A program made the position numbers and the translations under genes. This document shows, piece by piece, positions 54,793 through 63,765 of a stretch of DNA of 64,000 nt. The DNA lies in the NCBI RefSeq assembly GCF_004016525.1, contig NZ_SACJ01000002.1, positions 124,001-188,000 of the forward strand. The letters run 5' to 3'. Each line of letters starts with the position of its first letter. Positions within the stretch are counted from its first letter, which is position 1. This stretch comes from Flavobacterium sufflavum (lineage in GTDB: Bacteria; Bacteroidota; Bacteroidia; Flavobacteriales; Flavobacteriaceae). Below the pieces are notes generated by a model, which was not told where the DNA came from, made no database searches, and was given only the letters and a program-made list of their open reading frames with translations.

Positions 54793-55671
54793 TTATAAAT
54801 CGATTTTAGTGATGATGGGATTGAAGGCTTTTGAAGCAATTAGGACTTTGTTTCCAATGTTTAAATCCTTTATTTCTTCTTCCATCGCAATTATTTTGAC
54901 TACATTGTTTCCAATTAAAACCACGACAATATAAATGAAATTTTCTTTTTCGATTTTTAAAATTTCGCCCACAAACTGAAATTTTCCACTGACTAAGCGG
55001 CTGGAAAATACTTGCTCAGGAGTTCCTTGTTTGCTGATGTTACCATTTTCAAGTACAATTACCTTGTCGGACATTTTATAAATTTCGGCAATATCGTGGC
55101 TCACTAAAATGGTGGTGAGTTTGTATTTGTGATGCACCTGGATAATGTAATCCTGTAGTTTTAAACGCATTTCGTGATCTACCGCCGATAAAGGTTCGTC
55201 CAGCAATAAAATATCCGGTTTACGAACCAAGGCTCTTGCCAGGGCGACTCTTTGTTTTTGTCCGCCTGACAATTGTGCCGGTTTTTGATGTTGTAATTGT
55301 TCTAATTCCATCAGGGCTAACAACTCTTCAATAATGGTCTTGTCTTGTCCTTTTTCGAGTGCATAGCTTAGATTTTCTCTGACGCTCATATTGGGAAACA
55401 AAGCATAATCCTGAAAAACATAGGCTATTTTACGCTTTTGCGGAGGAAGCTGGATTTTTTTATCGGTGTCAAGCCAAGTTTCGTTATGGATTGTAATTAT
55501 TCCTTTGTCGGCTTCTGATAAACCCGAAAGTATTCGTAATGTAGTGGTTTTTCCGGAACCCGATGCGCCATATAAGGTCACGAATTCATTTTCTTTGATT
55601 TCGAAATCAAGGTTCAAAAGCATTTCGCCCGATGCTGATTGGAGTTTTTTCTGGATTTTAAATACAATCAT
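54793..55671 (-). CDS. modC: Molybdate ABC transporter ATP-binding protein
   Basis: ModC, 292 residues, drives molybdate import with ModB. Walker A GASGSGKTT (near 36-44), the signature LSGGQKQRVALARAL, Walker B ILLLDEPLSAVDH and a C-terminal TOBE-type segment (NNVVKIIAMEEEIKDLNIGNKVLIASKAFNP). The order of genes (modA, mop, modB, modC) and the small TOBE domain support molybdate over sulfate. It overlaps modB by four bases (ATGA). Confidence 0.92.
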   Translation of the reverse strand: MIVFKIQKKLQSASGEMLLNLDFEIKENEFVTLYGASGSGKTTTLRILSGLSEADKGIITIHNETWLDTDKKIQLPPQKRKIAYVFQDYALFPNMSVRENLSYALEKGQDKTIIEELLALMELEQLQHQKPAQLSGGQKQRVALARALVRKPDILLLDEPLSAVDHEMRLKLQDYIIQVHHKYKLTTILVSHDIAEIYKMSDKVIVLENGNISKQGTPEQVFSSRLVSGKFQFVGEILKIEKENFIYIVVVLIGNNVVKIIAMEEEIKDLNIGNKVLIASKAFNPIITKIDL

Positions 55672-56345
55672 TGTAACGGATTGGTTTGGCTAAAACGATG
55701 ATTAATACTGTAAACGCATAAAAGCACCACAAAAGCAAAGGCAAATAAAATCCCTGCATAAATATTAGCATTGTGGTAATTCATGGCTTGCACTTCGTCA
55801 TAAATGGCAATGGATACTACTTTGGTTTCGCTGGGAATGCTTCCACCCACCATTAAAACCACGCCAAATTCGCCAATGGTATGAGCAAAAGTGAGTACAA
55901 TTCCGGTTAGAATGGCTTTTTTTATATTCGGGATTAACACCTTAATTAGTGTTTCTGTTTTGCTTTTTCCTAATAAAAGTGAAGCTTCAATCAGTGATTT
56001 CGAAAGTGATTTAAATCCGTTTTGTATGGGCTGCACCATAAACGGCAGACTGTACAAAACCGATGCAATTACTAATCCGGGGAATGTAAAAACAAGTCGG
56101 ATGTCAAAATACTGATCGAGAAATTTTCCAAAAGCATTTTCGGGACTAAAAGCTAGTAACAGATAAAATCCTAAAACCGATGGCGGTAAAACCAGCGGTA
56201 AACTCACGATGGCTTCAATGATTACTTTCGATTTCAATTTGCTGTAAGCTAACCAATATGCCAAAGGCAAACTCAGTACCAGCAATATGATTGTGGTGCA
56301 AAAAGCCAGTTTTAGCGTGAGGTATATCGGTTCAAAATCAATCAT
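55668..56345 (-). CDS. modB: Molybdate ABC transporter permease
   Basis: ModB, 225 residues, about five membrane helices. Contains the EAA-like loop (LIEASLLLGKSKTETLIKVLIPNIKKAILTGIVL) and SLPLVLPPSVLGFYLLLAFSP, both typical of ModB. It overlaps the mop gene by eight bases upstream and modC by four bases downstream, so the three are translationally coupled. Confidence 0.93.
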   Translation of the reverse strand: MIDFEPIYLTLKLAFCTTIILLVLSLPLAYWLAYSKLKSKVIIEAIVSLPLVLPPSVLGFYLLLAFSPENAFGKFLDQYFDIRLVFTFPGLVIASVLYSLPFMVQPIQNGFKSLSKSLIEASLLLGKSKTETLIKVLIPNIKKAILTGIVLTFAHTIGEFGVVLMVGGSIPSETKVVSIAIYDEVQAMNYHNANIYAGILFAFAFVVLLCVYSINHRFSQTNPLQ

Positions 56346-56742
56346 GAGTTGCCAGACTTATTTCGTTAGTTTTTATCATCGCCTGTACCAAATCGTTTTC
56401 CTTGATATCGAGTTGGTCAAAAGCATTTCGGGTAATTACTGATGCAAATTTAGTATTTTGGAAATTTAAGATGATTTTGCAAAGTAATTTTCCTTTTTCA
56501 AAAGAATGAACGTTACAATCTAATTTATTTTGAAGACTGATTGCTCCCGAGAATGCTTTGGCAAGCACGACTTCGGTTTCTTTGAACACAATTTTTATTT
56601 TGTTGTCAATGCGAAGATAAGTTGCGGTTTCAGGAGTTTCAATTACAATAGAAGTAATGGCGCAATCTTGCACCATCACTTTTACCAAAGACAAAGAGCC
56701 TTCAGTTTTTATTGCTATTATTTCTCCTGTTAATAGGTTCAT
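56338..56742 (-). CDS. Double-Mop (TOBE) molybdate-binding protein
   Basis: A 134-residue protein made of two tandem Mop/TOBE domains of about 65 residues each (LLTGEIIAIKTEGSLSLVKVMVQ and CNVHSFEKGKLLCKIILNF). Such di-Mop proteins bind molybdate or tungstate and may serve as storage or as the ligand-binding half of ModE. Here the ModE-like DNA-binding part is encoded separately at 59278. The first domain has MNLLTGEIIAIKT, with the conserved T-x-x-G start. It leads into modB with an 8-base overlap. Confidence 0.85.
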   Translation of the reverse strand: MNLLTGEIIAIKTEGSLSLVKVMVQDCAITSIVIETPETATYLRIDNKIKIVFKETEVVLAKAFSGAISLQNKLDCNVHSFEKGKLLCKIILNFQNTKFASVITRNAFDQLDIKENDLVQAMIKTNEISLATHD

Positions 56743-56772
56743 TTTGTTGGTTTCAAAAAAGTTAAATTATGA

Positions 56773-56989
56773 TTTTTCTTTTTTGCTTGATCAAAAAAGA
56801 AACAAAAAAATATTCATGCATTCTTATTGTTTTTCGGTATTCATGAATCTTCGATTTCAATTCTTACGCTTCCTCGTCGGTCAAATTAGTTTTCGAATAC
56901 TAAAAGAGGCAGCACTCGCTGCGCTCAAACAGCTTTTCTTTTTACGTATTCTTCAAACATTTGACACTCGACTGCGAAAGCTAAGGACA
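56773..56989. repeat. Dispersed repeat flanking the molybdate genes, copy B
   Basis: A 217-base repeat in the gap between modA and mop. It matches copy A (54563-54731) over both ends, in the same orientation, with an extra 45-50 bases (TATTCATGCATTCTTATTG onward) in the middle. Shared parts include CTTTTTTGCTTGATCAAAAA, CCTCGTCGGTCAAATTAGTT and ATTCTTCAAACATTTGACAC. Apparent reading frames crossing it are not supported as genes. Confidence 0.85.
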
Positions 56990-56997
56990 ATTAAAAC

Positions 56998-57765
56998 TTA
57001 TTTCTTTTTTTGAGAATAGCCATAATAATCTAAAATCGCTACTGCCTTATCTGATGAAATATAATCATAAAATCTCGAAGCGGCCGGATTTCCTTTGCCG
57101 TGTTTTAATACAACGCAACCTTGTTCAAGCGGAGCGTGATATTCTTGCGGAATCATATAATATTTACCACGTTCTTTTTTCATTGCTGGCGACAAAGCAT
57201 CTGACAAGGCGATGATTCCAATTTCGGCTGCACCAAAAGCAACAAATTGAGCTGCCTGAGCAATATTTTCACCATAAACCAAATTGCTTTTTACGCTTTT
57301 GTAAATTTTAGTGCGTTTCATGCTTTCAACTGCTTTGGCTCCGTAAGGGGCAGTAGTCGGGTTGGCAATCGAAATTTTCTTCACTTTTGGGTCTAATAAC
57401 GAATTCATTTTTTGGCTATTTGGATCTAATTTTTTACTCCAGATAGCAAGTCTTCCTATCGCATATAATTTAACTGTCGAAATACCAAAATGAGTTTCTT
57501 TTAATTTAACAGGAAAAGCCATGTCGGCTGAGAAAAATACATCAAAAGGAGCTCCATTGGCTATTTGCTCATAGAATTTTCCCGATGCTCCATAAGTAAT
57601 CTGGATGTTATCGGCAGGATTTTTTTGTTTGTAAACTTTAGCAATCGAATCCATAGCCGTTTTCAAATTGGCAGCAACTACAATTGTTGCTTTGCCTTGA
57701 GCAAAAAAGACAGTTGTGCTTAATAGAACAGCTATAAGTAACAGGGATTTTATATTTTTTATCAT
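56998..57765 (-). CDS. modA: Molybdate ABC transporter substrate-binding protein
   Basis: ModA, 255 residues, periplasmic molybdate/tungstate receptor. Signal peptide ends at TTVFFAQG. The mature protein begins KATIVVAANLKTAMDSIAKVYKQK, with the Ser/Ala-Asn ligand contact region, then ITYGASGKFYEQIANGAPFDVFFSAD, ISIANPTTAPYGAKAVE and VYGENIAQAAQFVAFGAAEIG. All are typical of ModA. It lies between the porin gene (17 bases upstream) and repeat copy B. Confidence 0.95.
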   Translation of the reverse strand: MIKNIKSLLLIAVLLSTTVFFAQGKATIVVAANLKTAMDSIAKVYKQKNPADNIQITYGASGKFYEQIANGAPFDVFFSADMAFPVKLKETHFGISTVKLYAIGRLAIWSKKLDPNSQKMNSLLDPKVKKISIANPTTAPYGAKAVESMKRTKIYKSVKSNLVYGENIAQAAQFVAFGAAEIGIIALSDALSPAMKKERGKYYMIPQEYHAPLEQGCVVLKHGKGNPAASRFYDYISSDKAVAILDYYGYSQKKK

Positions 57766-57782
57766 CGGATATTAGCTAGTTG

Positions 57783-59177
57783 TTATTTGGTAAAATTGAA
57801 TAAATCAGGTTTGAAAGTAATCATCAGATAACTCCAAATAGGGACAATAGAACTACTTCCGGTTTTAAGCGTTTCCATGCTTTTTTCGGCTGCCATGTAA
57901 GAGAATCCAAAATCAATTGTTGTAAACTCATTGTACTTGTATTTTACTGACATATCATTTTCGAAACCTAAATAAGGATTAATCGTAGTGCCTAAAGTAT
58001 TTTTAGTTTTGTTCCCTAAATAAAATAGGTGAAAGTCAGAACGCAGCGCTACTTTTTTATTCAAATCATAGATAAAGAATAGGTAAGGATTAAACAATCC
58101 TCCTTTTTTTACATCGGCAGGGAAAGTAGTGAAATAGTCCATGTTTCCCATAAATTTCCAGGCTACTCCATAAAGAGGTACAAATGATTTAGAAAAGTCA
58201 CTCGTTTTTTCGGCATTTTCACCACTCATGAACTCGGCACCTAAACGGGTGGTTAGTTTATTGGATCGAAGTTGAATTTCGGGTTGGAAATAATAAGCCG
58301 AAATGTGTTCTCTGGTTTGCAATTGGCCATATTGATAATAACCGCTCAGGGTTGCATACAAATTGCCTTTTTCAAATTCCAAACGTCCACCCGATGTTCC
58401 TCTGGTGTACAAAGTTCCGCTATAGGTTTTACTTTGATAACTGTCGGCTGAATTGATAGTGGTTAGCGTAAAATGCTCATTCAGTCTTGCTTTTAGAAAA
58501 AGTACATTGAGTAATTTATAATTTGTAAAAGTTGTTGGAGAAAAATCAGTGTCAAAAATACGTTCAGATGTTTGGTTAAAAGAGTTAATAGATTCTGCAT
58601 GAATAGTACTACTGTTGTAAATAATATTTACGGCATCATGCGCTCTTCCTGCCTGACTCCAGTTGGCCGCCGAGAAAAGTCGGCCATTATCTAATTCTAC
58701 TTTCTGACGTCCTAATCGCACTGAAAAAGCATCAGAAATGGAAGTTTCGGCATAGGCTTCAAAAACATTCAGCGAACCTGATGTAGACGTTTGACCGTAT
58801 TGTCCCCACACGCGAATGTCCTGGATAGAAGTGTGGAATTTAAATTTGGGTTGGCTATAACTGAAATACAATCGGCTTCTTTGAGTTCCAAAAAAAGCGG
58901 CTTTGTTATCACTTGTTCTTAATTCTCGGTAACCATCACGATATTCCGCACGTGGTCTGAATTCTAAACCAATAGAAAAATTTTTATTTTCTGAATTTAC
59001 TTTTTGAGTGAAGGCATTTAAAACACTTAAAGAGTCGGCTTCACGCTGAGTGATAATCTTTTTTTCGAGTAATAGTTTAGTAAGGTTATTATCGATTTGG
59101 GCTGTGATTTTTTCGCTCGAAAATAAAGCAAGGATGGTGAATGCAAAAAAGTAAAGCGTATTTTTTGTTTTTTTCAT
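57783..59177 (-). CDS. Alginate-export-type porin in the molybdate locus
   Basis: A 464-residue outer-membrane barrel of the alginate-export family. Signal peptide to SSEKITAQ. Then comes a short helical segment (LTKLLLEKKIITQREADSL), the barrel start FSIGLEFRPRAEYRDGYRELR and SRLYFSYSQPKFKFHTSIQDIRVWG, with VRLGRQKVELDNGRLF characteristic of the family. It ends LMITFKPDLFNFTK. Its stop is 17 bases before the modA start, so it is almost certainly in the same operon, suggesting it may be the outer-membrane path for molybdate. Alginate export itself is improbable, as no alginate genes are nearby. Confidence 0.85.
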   Translation of the reverse strand: MKKTKNTLYFFAFTILALFSSEKITAQIDNNLTKLLLEKKIITQREADSLSVLNAFTQKVNSENKNFSIGLEFRPRAEYRDGYRELRTSDNKAAFFGTQRSRLYFSYSQPKFKFHTSIQDIRVWGQYGQTSTSGSLNVFEAYAETSISDAFSVRLGRQKVELDNGRLFSAANWSQAGRAHDAVNIIYNSSTIHAESINSFNQTSERIFDTDFSPTTFTNYKLLNVLFLKARLNEHFTLTTINSADSYQSKTYSGTLYTRGTSGGRLEFEKGNLYATLSGYYQYGQLQTREHISAYYFQPEIQLRSNKLTTRLGAEFMSGENAEKTSDFSKSFVPLYGVAWKFMGNMDYFTTFPADVKKGGLFNPYLFFIYDLNKKVALRSDFHLFYLGNKTKNTLGTTINPYLGFENDMSVKYKYNEFTTIDFGFSYMAAEKSMETLKTGSSSIVPIWSYLMITFKPDLFNFTK

Positions 59178-59277
59178 TAGAAAGATTGTAATGATTTTGG
59201 TTTTATTTGGTATCAGACTGATTTTTATTTTGATAACATTTAATTTTCGGCAAAGATAGCTTGGTTTTTTTACTTTT

Positions 59278-59625
59278 TCAAAACCTTAGATTTTGAGTTT
59301 CTTGTTTCGCGAAATCCTTGATTCGTTTTTCAATTTCGTAAAAAGTTTCGATTGCTCTTTCTCCGGCTTCAGTTAGTTTTGCACCGCCTCCGCCTTTACC
59401 GCCCAATACTTTTTCGACTAGCGGGCTTTCGGCACGTTGGTTCATTTCCTGTACTAATTGCCAAGCTTGGCGGTAAGCCATTTTCATTTCTTTGGCAGCA
59501 TTAGTAATAGAGCCTGTTTTTCGAATGTTTTCCAGCAACCAGATTTTTCCAATTCCCAAAAAAGGACCTTCGGTTTCTTCAATCCAAAGTCGAACTTCTA
59601 TGGTATATTTTTTATTAGACATCAT
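59278..59625 (-). CDS. ModE-type winged-helix regulator without ligand domain
   Basis: A 115-residue protein equal to the N-terminal DNA-binding half of ModE: LWLEN-like WLLENIRKTGSITNAAKEMKMAYRQAWQLVQEMN, then the wing VLGGKGGGGAKLTEAGERAI, and a short dimer helix. The TOBE domains of full-length ModE (about 260 residues) are missing; the separate di-Mop gene at 56338 may supply them. ModE represses mod operons when molybdate is bound. A second ATG follows directly, so the true start may be one codon downstream. Confidence 0.88.
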   Translation of the reverse strand: MMSNKKYTIEVRLWIEETEGPFLGIGKIWLLENIRKTGSITNAAKEMKMAYRQAWQLVQEMNQRAESPLVEKVLGGKGGGGAKLTEAGERAIETFYEIEKRIKDFAKQETQNLRF

Positions 59626-59649
59626 GGGTGTGTTTTTTTAAGCACAGTG

Positions 59650-59657
59650 CAAACATA
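59650..59657 (-). promoter_or_regulatory. -7 box of the molybdate-locus promoter
   Basis: Minus-strand TATGTTTG matches TAnnTTTG exactly, about 25 bases before the regulator ATG. No clear -33 TTG is seen. A ModE-type palindrome is not obvious here. Confidence 0.4.
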
Positions 59658-59717
59658 CGTATTTTTACTTATTTTTTGATTGTAAATAAATTATTTTCGT
59701 AGCCCGCACAATAAATG

Positions 59718-59725
59718 TAAATTTG
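59718..59725 (+). promoter_or_regulatory. Possible -7 box for leuS
   Basis: TAAATTTG matches TAnnTTTG. The leader to the leuS ATG would be about 150 bases, longer than usual, and contains two copies of TAGTTTGTTGTT (59757-59770 and 59738-59750) but no recognisable T-box or other riboswitch. Confidence 0.38.
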
Positions 59726-59878
59726 CCGTTCATTTTTAGTTTGTTGTTTATAGTTTTTAGTTTGTTGTTATGAGCTTGAAATCAAAACCATAAACCACAA
59801 GCAATAAACCATTAACAGAATAATGACTTGAGCGTGTGAAAGCATGACTCCATTAAAAAAAACAATATACAAAGAGGA

Positions 59879-62872
59879 ATGAAATACAATCCGAACGAAA
59901 TTGAAGCCAAATGGCAAAAATACTGGGCTGATAATAAAACTTTTGCAGCCAAAAACAATTCAGATAAACCAAAACATTACGTTTTAGATATGTTTCCTTA
60001 TCCTTCGGGAGCGGGATTGCACGTGGGGCATCCGCTGGGTTATATTGCTTCGGATGTGTATTCTCGCTTTAAAAGACATCAGGGTTTTAACGTGTTGCAC
60101 CCAATGGGTTACGACAGTTTTGGATTGCCGGCTGAGCAATATGCTATTCAAACAGGTCAACGTCCGGAAGATACCACTCGTGTAAATATTGACGGTGGTG
60201 TGGATAAAGAAGGAAACCAAATTGCAGGTTACAGAAAACAATTAGACAAAATAGGATTTTCATTTGATTGGGATAGAGAAGTTAGAACTTCAAATCCTGA
60301 TTATTACAAACATACACAGTGGATTTTTATCCAATTATTCAATTCATGGTACAATAAAGATTCAGATAAAGCGGAGGATATTTCGACTTTGATTGCCCTT
60401 TTTGAAGAAGAAGGAAATGCTAATGTCAATGCGGTTTGTGATGATACTATCGAAGGTTTTTCAGCTGCTGAATGGAATGCTTTCGCAAAAGAACAACAGG
60501 AGAAAATCTTGTTACAATATAGACTGACTTATTTGGCTGAAACCGAAGTAAACTGGTGTCCTGGATTAGGAACTGTTTTGGCTAATGACGAAATTGTAAA
60601 TGGAGTTTCAGAACGAGGAGGATATCCGGTAGTTCGTAAAAAAATGACCCAATGGAGCATGCGTATTTCGGCTTATGCGGAGCGTTTGTTGCAAGGTTTA
60701 AATGATATCGACTGGAGCGAAAGTATCAAAGAAAGTCAGAGAAACTGGATTGGGAAGAGTGTTGGTGCGATGGTGACTTTTAATCTAAAAGACCATAGCG
60801 AAGTAATCGATGTATTCACGACCCGTCCTGATACAATTTTCGGAGTGACGTTTATGACTTTGGCACCGGAACACGAATTGGTAGCTAAAATTACAACTGC
60901 TGAACAAAAAGAAGCGGTTGAAGCTTATATTGAAAAAACAGCTAAACGTTCCGAAAGAGAGCGTATGGCTGATGTAAAAACCATTTCGGGAGTTTTCACG
61001 GGGGCTTATGCTGAACATCCGTTTACTAAAGAAGCTATTCCGGTTTGGATTGGGGATTATGTTTTGGCAGGTTACGGAACAGGAGCGGTTATGGCGGTTC
61101 CTTGTGGGGATGAGAGAGATTATGCTTTTGCTAATTTCTTCAAAGGTGAAAACGGAATGCCGGAAATCAAAAATATTATTGATAAAGATATTTCAGAAGC
61201 GGCTTTTGGAGGAAAAGAAGGTTTTCAATTAGTGAATTCTGATTTCTTAAATGGCATGGGTTACAAAGATGGAACCCAAAAAGTAATTGCCGAATTGGAA
61301 AAAATCAATCAAGGTTACGGTAAGGTAAATTACCGTTTGCGTGATGCGGTTTTCTCCCGTCAAAGATATTGGGGTGAACCATTTCCGGTGTATTATGTGA
61401 ATGGTTTGCCACAGATGATTGATGCGAAACATTTGCCAATTATCTTGCCGGAAGTGGAAAAATATTTACCAACCGAAGACGGTTTGCCTCCATTAGGAAA
61501 TTCTATTAAATGGGCTTGGAACACATTAACTAATGATGTTGATTTTAATGAAAAAATTGACAATAAAACTATTTTTCCTTTAGAATTAAATACCATGCCA
61601 GGTTGGGCAGGAAGTTCTTGGTACTGGATGCGTTATATGGATGCAACTAATGAAAATGAATTTGCATCGGCAGCAGCATTGAAATATTGGGAATCTGTAG
61701 ATTTATACATTGGCGGAAGCGAACACGCAACCGGACATTTATTGTATTCCCGTTTTTGGAATAAATTCTTAAAAGACAAAGGTTTTGCACCAACAGAAGA
61801 ACCATTCAAAAAACTGATTAATCAGGGAATGATTTTGGGAAATAGTGCAAAGATTAGACGTTATAATATTAATCTTGATGGTAAGACATTTGTTTTTGTA
61901 TCTGCTAATAATCAACCAGAAATGAAAACGGCGCTTGAAGGAGGTTGTTATTTGCAATTTGAAAATGAAAATCAAATTTCAGAAGTAAATGGAGAAAAGA
62001 TTAATGAAATAGGTGCGCAAGTAATTCATGTCAATATTAAATTAATTAATGAAATTACGAATGAATTAGATATTGAAAAATTCATTAATGATCCTTTGTA
62101 TAGTGAGTATAAGAACTCAATTTTTATAGGAGAAAATGGGGAAATAATAACTAATAATAGCGATAAGATTTTTGTTTCTCGAGAAGTCGAAAAAATGTCG
62201 AAATCAAAATACAATGTAGTGACGCCTGATGATATTTGCGAAGAGTATGGTGCCGATACTTTGCGTTTGTACGAAATGTTCTTAGGTCCATTGGAACAGG
62301 CAAAACCTTGGAACACGGCTGGTATTTCGGGAGTTTTTGGTTTCCTGAAAAAATTATGGAGATTGTATTTTGATGAAAATGGTTTAATCGTGAACAACGA
62401 CGAACCAACCAAAGACAACCTAAAATCATTACACAAAACCATCAAGAAAGTTTCAGAAGATATCGAGAGTTTCTCTTTCAATACTTCGGTTTCCCAGTTT
62501 ATGATTTGTGTGAATGAATTGTCAACTCAAAATTGTCATTCTCGTGCTATTTTAGAACCATTGACCATTGTGATTTCTTCTTATGCACCTCATATTGCTG
62601 AAGAATTATGGAGTGCTTTGGGACATGAAGGTTCGATTGCGACTGTAGCTTTCCCTAAATTCGAAGCAGCTCATTTGGTAGAATCTGATAAAGAATATCC
62701 GGTTTCTTTCAACGGAAAAATGCGTTTCACGATTAATTTGCCTTTGGATTTAACCAAGGAACAAATCGAGGAAATCGTTATGAAAGACGAAAGAACCCAA
62801 AAACAATTAGACGGTAGAACACCAAACAAGGTGATTATCGTTCCGGGGAAAATCATTAATTTGGTTGGATAA
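59879..62872 (+). CDS. leuS: Leucyl-tRNA synthetase
   Basis: LeuRS, 997 residues, charges tRNA-Leu. HIGH motif is HVGH (48-51) in PYPSGAGLHVGHPLGY; KMSKS is at 772-776 in EKMSKSKYNVVTPDD. Editing domain region: TRPDTIFGVTFMTLAPEHELV. It is longer than the E. coli enzyme (860) because of two insertions: about 60 residues near 160-215 (EEEGNANVNAVCDDTIEGF) and about 110 residues near 655-765, just before KMSKS. The latter is strikingly AT-rich and Asn/Ile/Glu-rich compared with the rest. The start AAAGAGGA-AATG has a Shine-Dalgarno-like AGAGGA, rare in this window. Confidence 0.96.
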   Translation: MKYNPNEIEAKWQKYWADNKTFAAKNNSDKPKHYVLDMFPYPSGAGLHVGHPLGYIASDVYSRFKRHQGFNVLHPMGYDSFGLPAEQYAIQTGQRPEDTTRVNIDGGVDKEGNQIAGYRKQLDKIGFSFDWDREVRTSNPDYYKHTQWIFIQLFNSWYNKDSDKAEDISTLIALFEEEGNANVNAVCDDTIEGFSAAEWNAFAKEQQEKILLQYRLTYLAETEVNWCPGLGTVLANDEIVNGVSERGGYPVVRKKMTQWSMRISAYAERLLQGLNDIDWSESIKESQRNWIGKSVGAMVTFNLKDHSEVIDVFTTRPDTIFGVTFMTLAPEHELVAKITTAEQKEAVEAYIEKTAKRSERERMADVKTISGVFTGAYAEHPFTKEAIPVWIGDYVLAGYGTGAVMAVPCGDERDYAFANFFKGENGMPEIKNIIDKDISEAAFGGKEGFQLVNSDFLNGMGYKDGTQKVIAELEKINQGYGKVNYRLRDAVFSRQRYWGEPFPVYYVNGLPQMIDAKHLPIILPEVEKYLPTEDGLPPLGNSIKWAWNTLTNDVDFNEKIDNKTIFPLELNTMPGWAGSSWYWMRYMDATNENEFASAAALKYWESVDLYIGGSEHATGHLLYSRFWNKFLKDKGFAPTEEPFKKLINQGMILGNSAKIRRYNINLDGKTFVFVSANNQPEMKTALEGGCYLQFENENQISEVNGEKINEIGAQVIHVNIKLINEITNELDIEKFINDPLYSEYKNSIFIGENGEIITNNSDKIFVSREVEKMSKSKYNVVTPDDICEEYGADTLRLYEMFLGPLEQAKPWNTAGISGVFGFLKKLWRLYFDENGLIVNNDEPTKDNLKSLHKTIKKVSEDIESFSFNTSVSQFMICVNELSTQNCHSRAILEPLTIVISSYAPHIAEELWSALGHEGSIATVAFPKFEAAHLVESDKEYPVSFNGKMRFTINLPLDLTKEQIEEIVMKDERTQKQLDGRTPNKVIIVPGKIINLVG

Positions 62873-62893
62873 CCAAATAAATTCCAATATTTT

Positions 62894-62957
62894 AAAATTC
62901 CAAATTCCAATTGTCACACTGAGCTAGTCGAAGTGTTGTTGGAATTTGGAATTTTTA
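62894..62957 (+). terminator. Long hairpin repeat after leuS, copy 1
   Basis: AAAATTCCAAATTCCAA and TTGGAATTTGGAATTTTT form a 16-17-pair stem whose loop holds TGTCACACTGAGCTAGTCGA. It ends in T5. It acts as a leuS terminator and is a copy of the dispersed repeat also found at 63766-63832. Confidence 0.75.
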
Positions 62958-63055
62958 TTTTGGAATTTTTTAACAGCTGTCAAGTTGGCATTTTTGTAAT
63001 TTGGTTCAGAATTTGTTGCTTGTATTGAAAAAACAGAAATAAAAAATATAAAGAT

Positions 63056-63745
63056 ATGGGAAGTGGTTATTTAATTCTAGCTGGGGCAATTATGTTGTTC
63101 AGCTGGTTGGTGAGTTCAAGACTGAAGAGCAAGTTTGAACATTATTCACAACTGCATTTGCAAAATAATATGAGCGGTGCCGAGATTGCGCAAAAAATGC
63201 TATCAGATAACGGAATTTATGATGTGCGTGTCATTTCGACTGAGGGTCAATTAACGGATCATTACAATCCGGTGGATAAAACGGTTAATTTAAGCGAGTC
63301 GGTATACAATCAGCGTAATGCTGCGGCTGCGGCTGTAGCGGCACACGAATGCGGTCACGCGGTGCAACATGCCGTGGGTTATGAGTGGTTGAGTATGCGT
63401 TCTAAATTGGTTCCGTTTGTTAATGTGGCTTCTTCGTATATGCAATGGATTTTGCTGGCTGGAATCCTGATGTTGAGAACCTTTCCGGGCTTGTTGTTAA
63501 TTGGGATTATCCTGTTTGCGGCAACTACCTTGTTTTCGATTATTACTTTGCCGGTGGAATATGATGCGAGTAATCGCGCTTTGGCCTGGCTAAAAAACAA
63601 AAACATGCTTAACCCGGCAGAATATGCGGGTGCTGAAGATTCTTTAAAATGGGCAGCTCGTACTTATGTGGTGGCAGCTTTGGGTTCTATCGCTACCTTG
63701 TTGTATTATTTGTCTATTTATTTGGGAGGTAATAGGAGGAGTTAA
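63056..63745 (+). CDS. YugP-type zinc metallopeptidase family membrane protein
   Basis: A 229-residue membrane protein of the YugP (DUF zinc peptidase) family. HExxH-type zinc site HECGH in AAAVAAHECGHAVQHAVGYEWL. N-terminal helix, then a soluble domain with MSGAEIAQKMLSDNGIYDVRV and DHYNPVDKTVNLSESVYNQRNA. Three C-terminal membrane helices. The third ligand is probably Glu in LPVEYDASNRAL. Substrate is unknown; a membrane quality-control role is inferred. It is flanked by two related hairpin repeats. Confidence 0.9.
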   Translation: MGSGYLILAGAIMLFSWLVSSRLKSKFEHYSQLHLQNNMSGAEIAQKMLSDNGIYDVRVISTEGQLTDHYNPVDKTVNLSESVYNQRNAAAAAVAAHECGHAVQHAVGYEWLSMRSKLVPFVNVASSYMQWILLAGILMLRTFPGLLLIGIILFAATTLFSIITLPVEYDASNRALAWLKNKNMLNPAEYAGAEDSLKWAARTYVVAALGSIATLLYYLSIYLGGNRRS

Positions 63746-63765
63746 AAAAATAAAATTCCAAAAGC

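Noticed and set aside
56657..57013. A 118-codon plus-strand frame through repeat copy B
   Set aside because: It runs from antisense of the di-Mop gene into the dispersed repeat and modA. The equivalent frame in repeat copy A is not kept as an open protein, so it is not supported as a gene.
57783..59177. Alginate biosynthesis or export function
   Set aside because: The family name comes from AlgE-like barrels, but there are no alginate genes here and the operon context is molybdate transport.
59626..59878. T-box or other leader riboswitch upstream of leuS
   Set aside because: The leader has no T-box sequence (TGGNACC) or specifier stem, and T-boxes are not expected in Bacteroidota.
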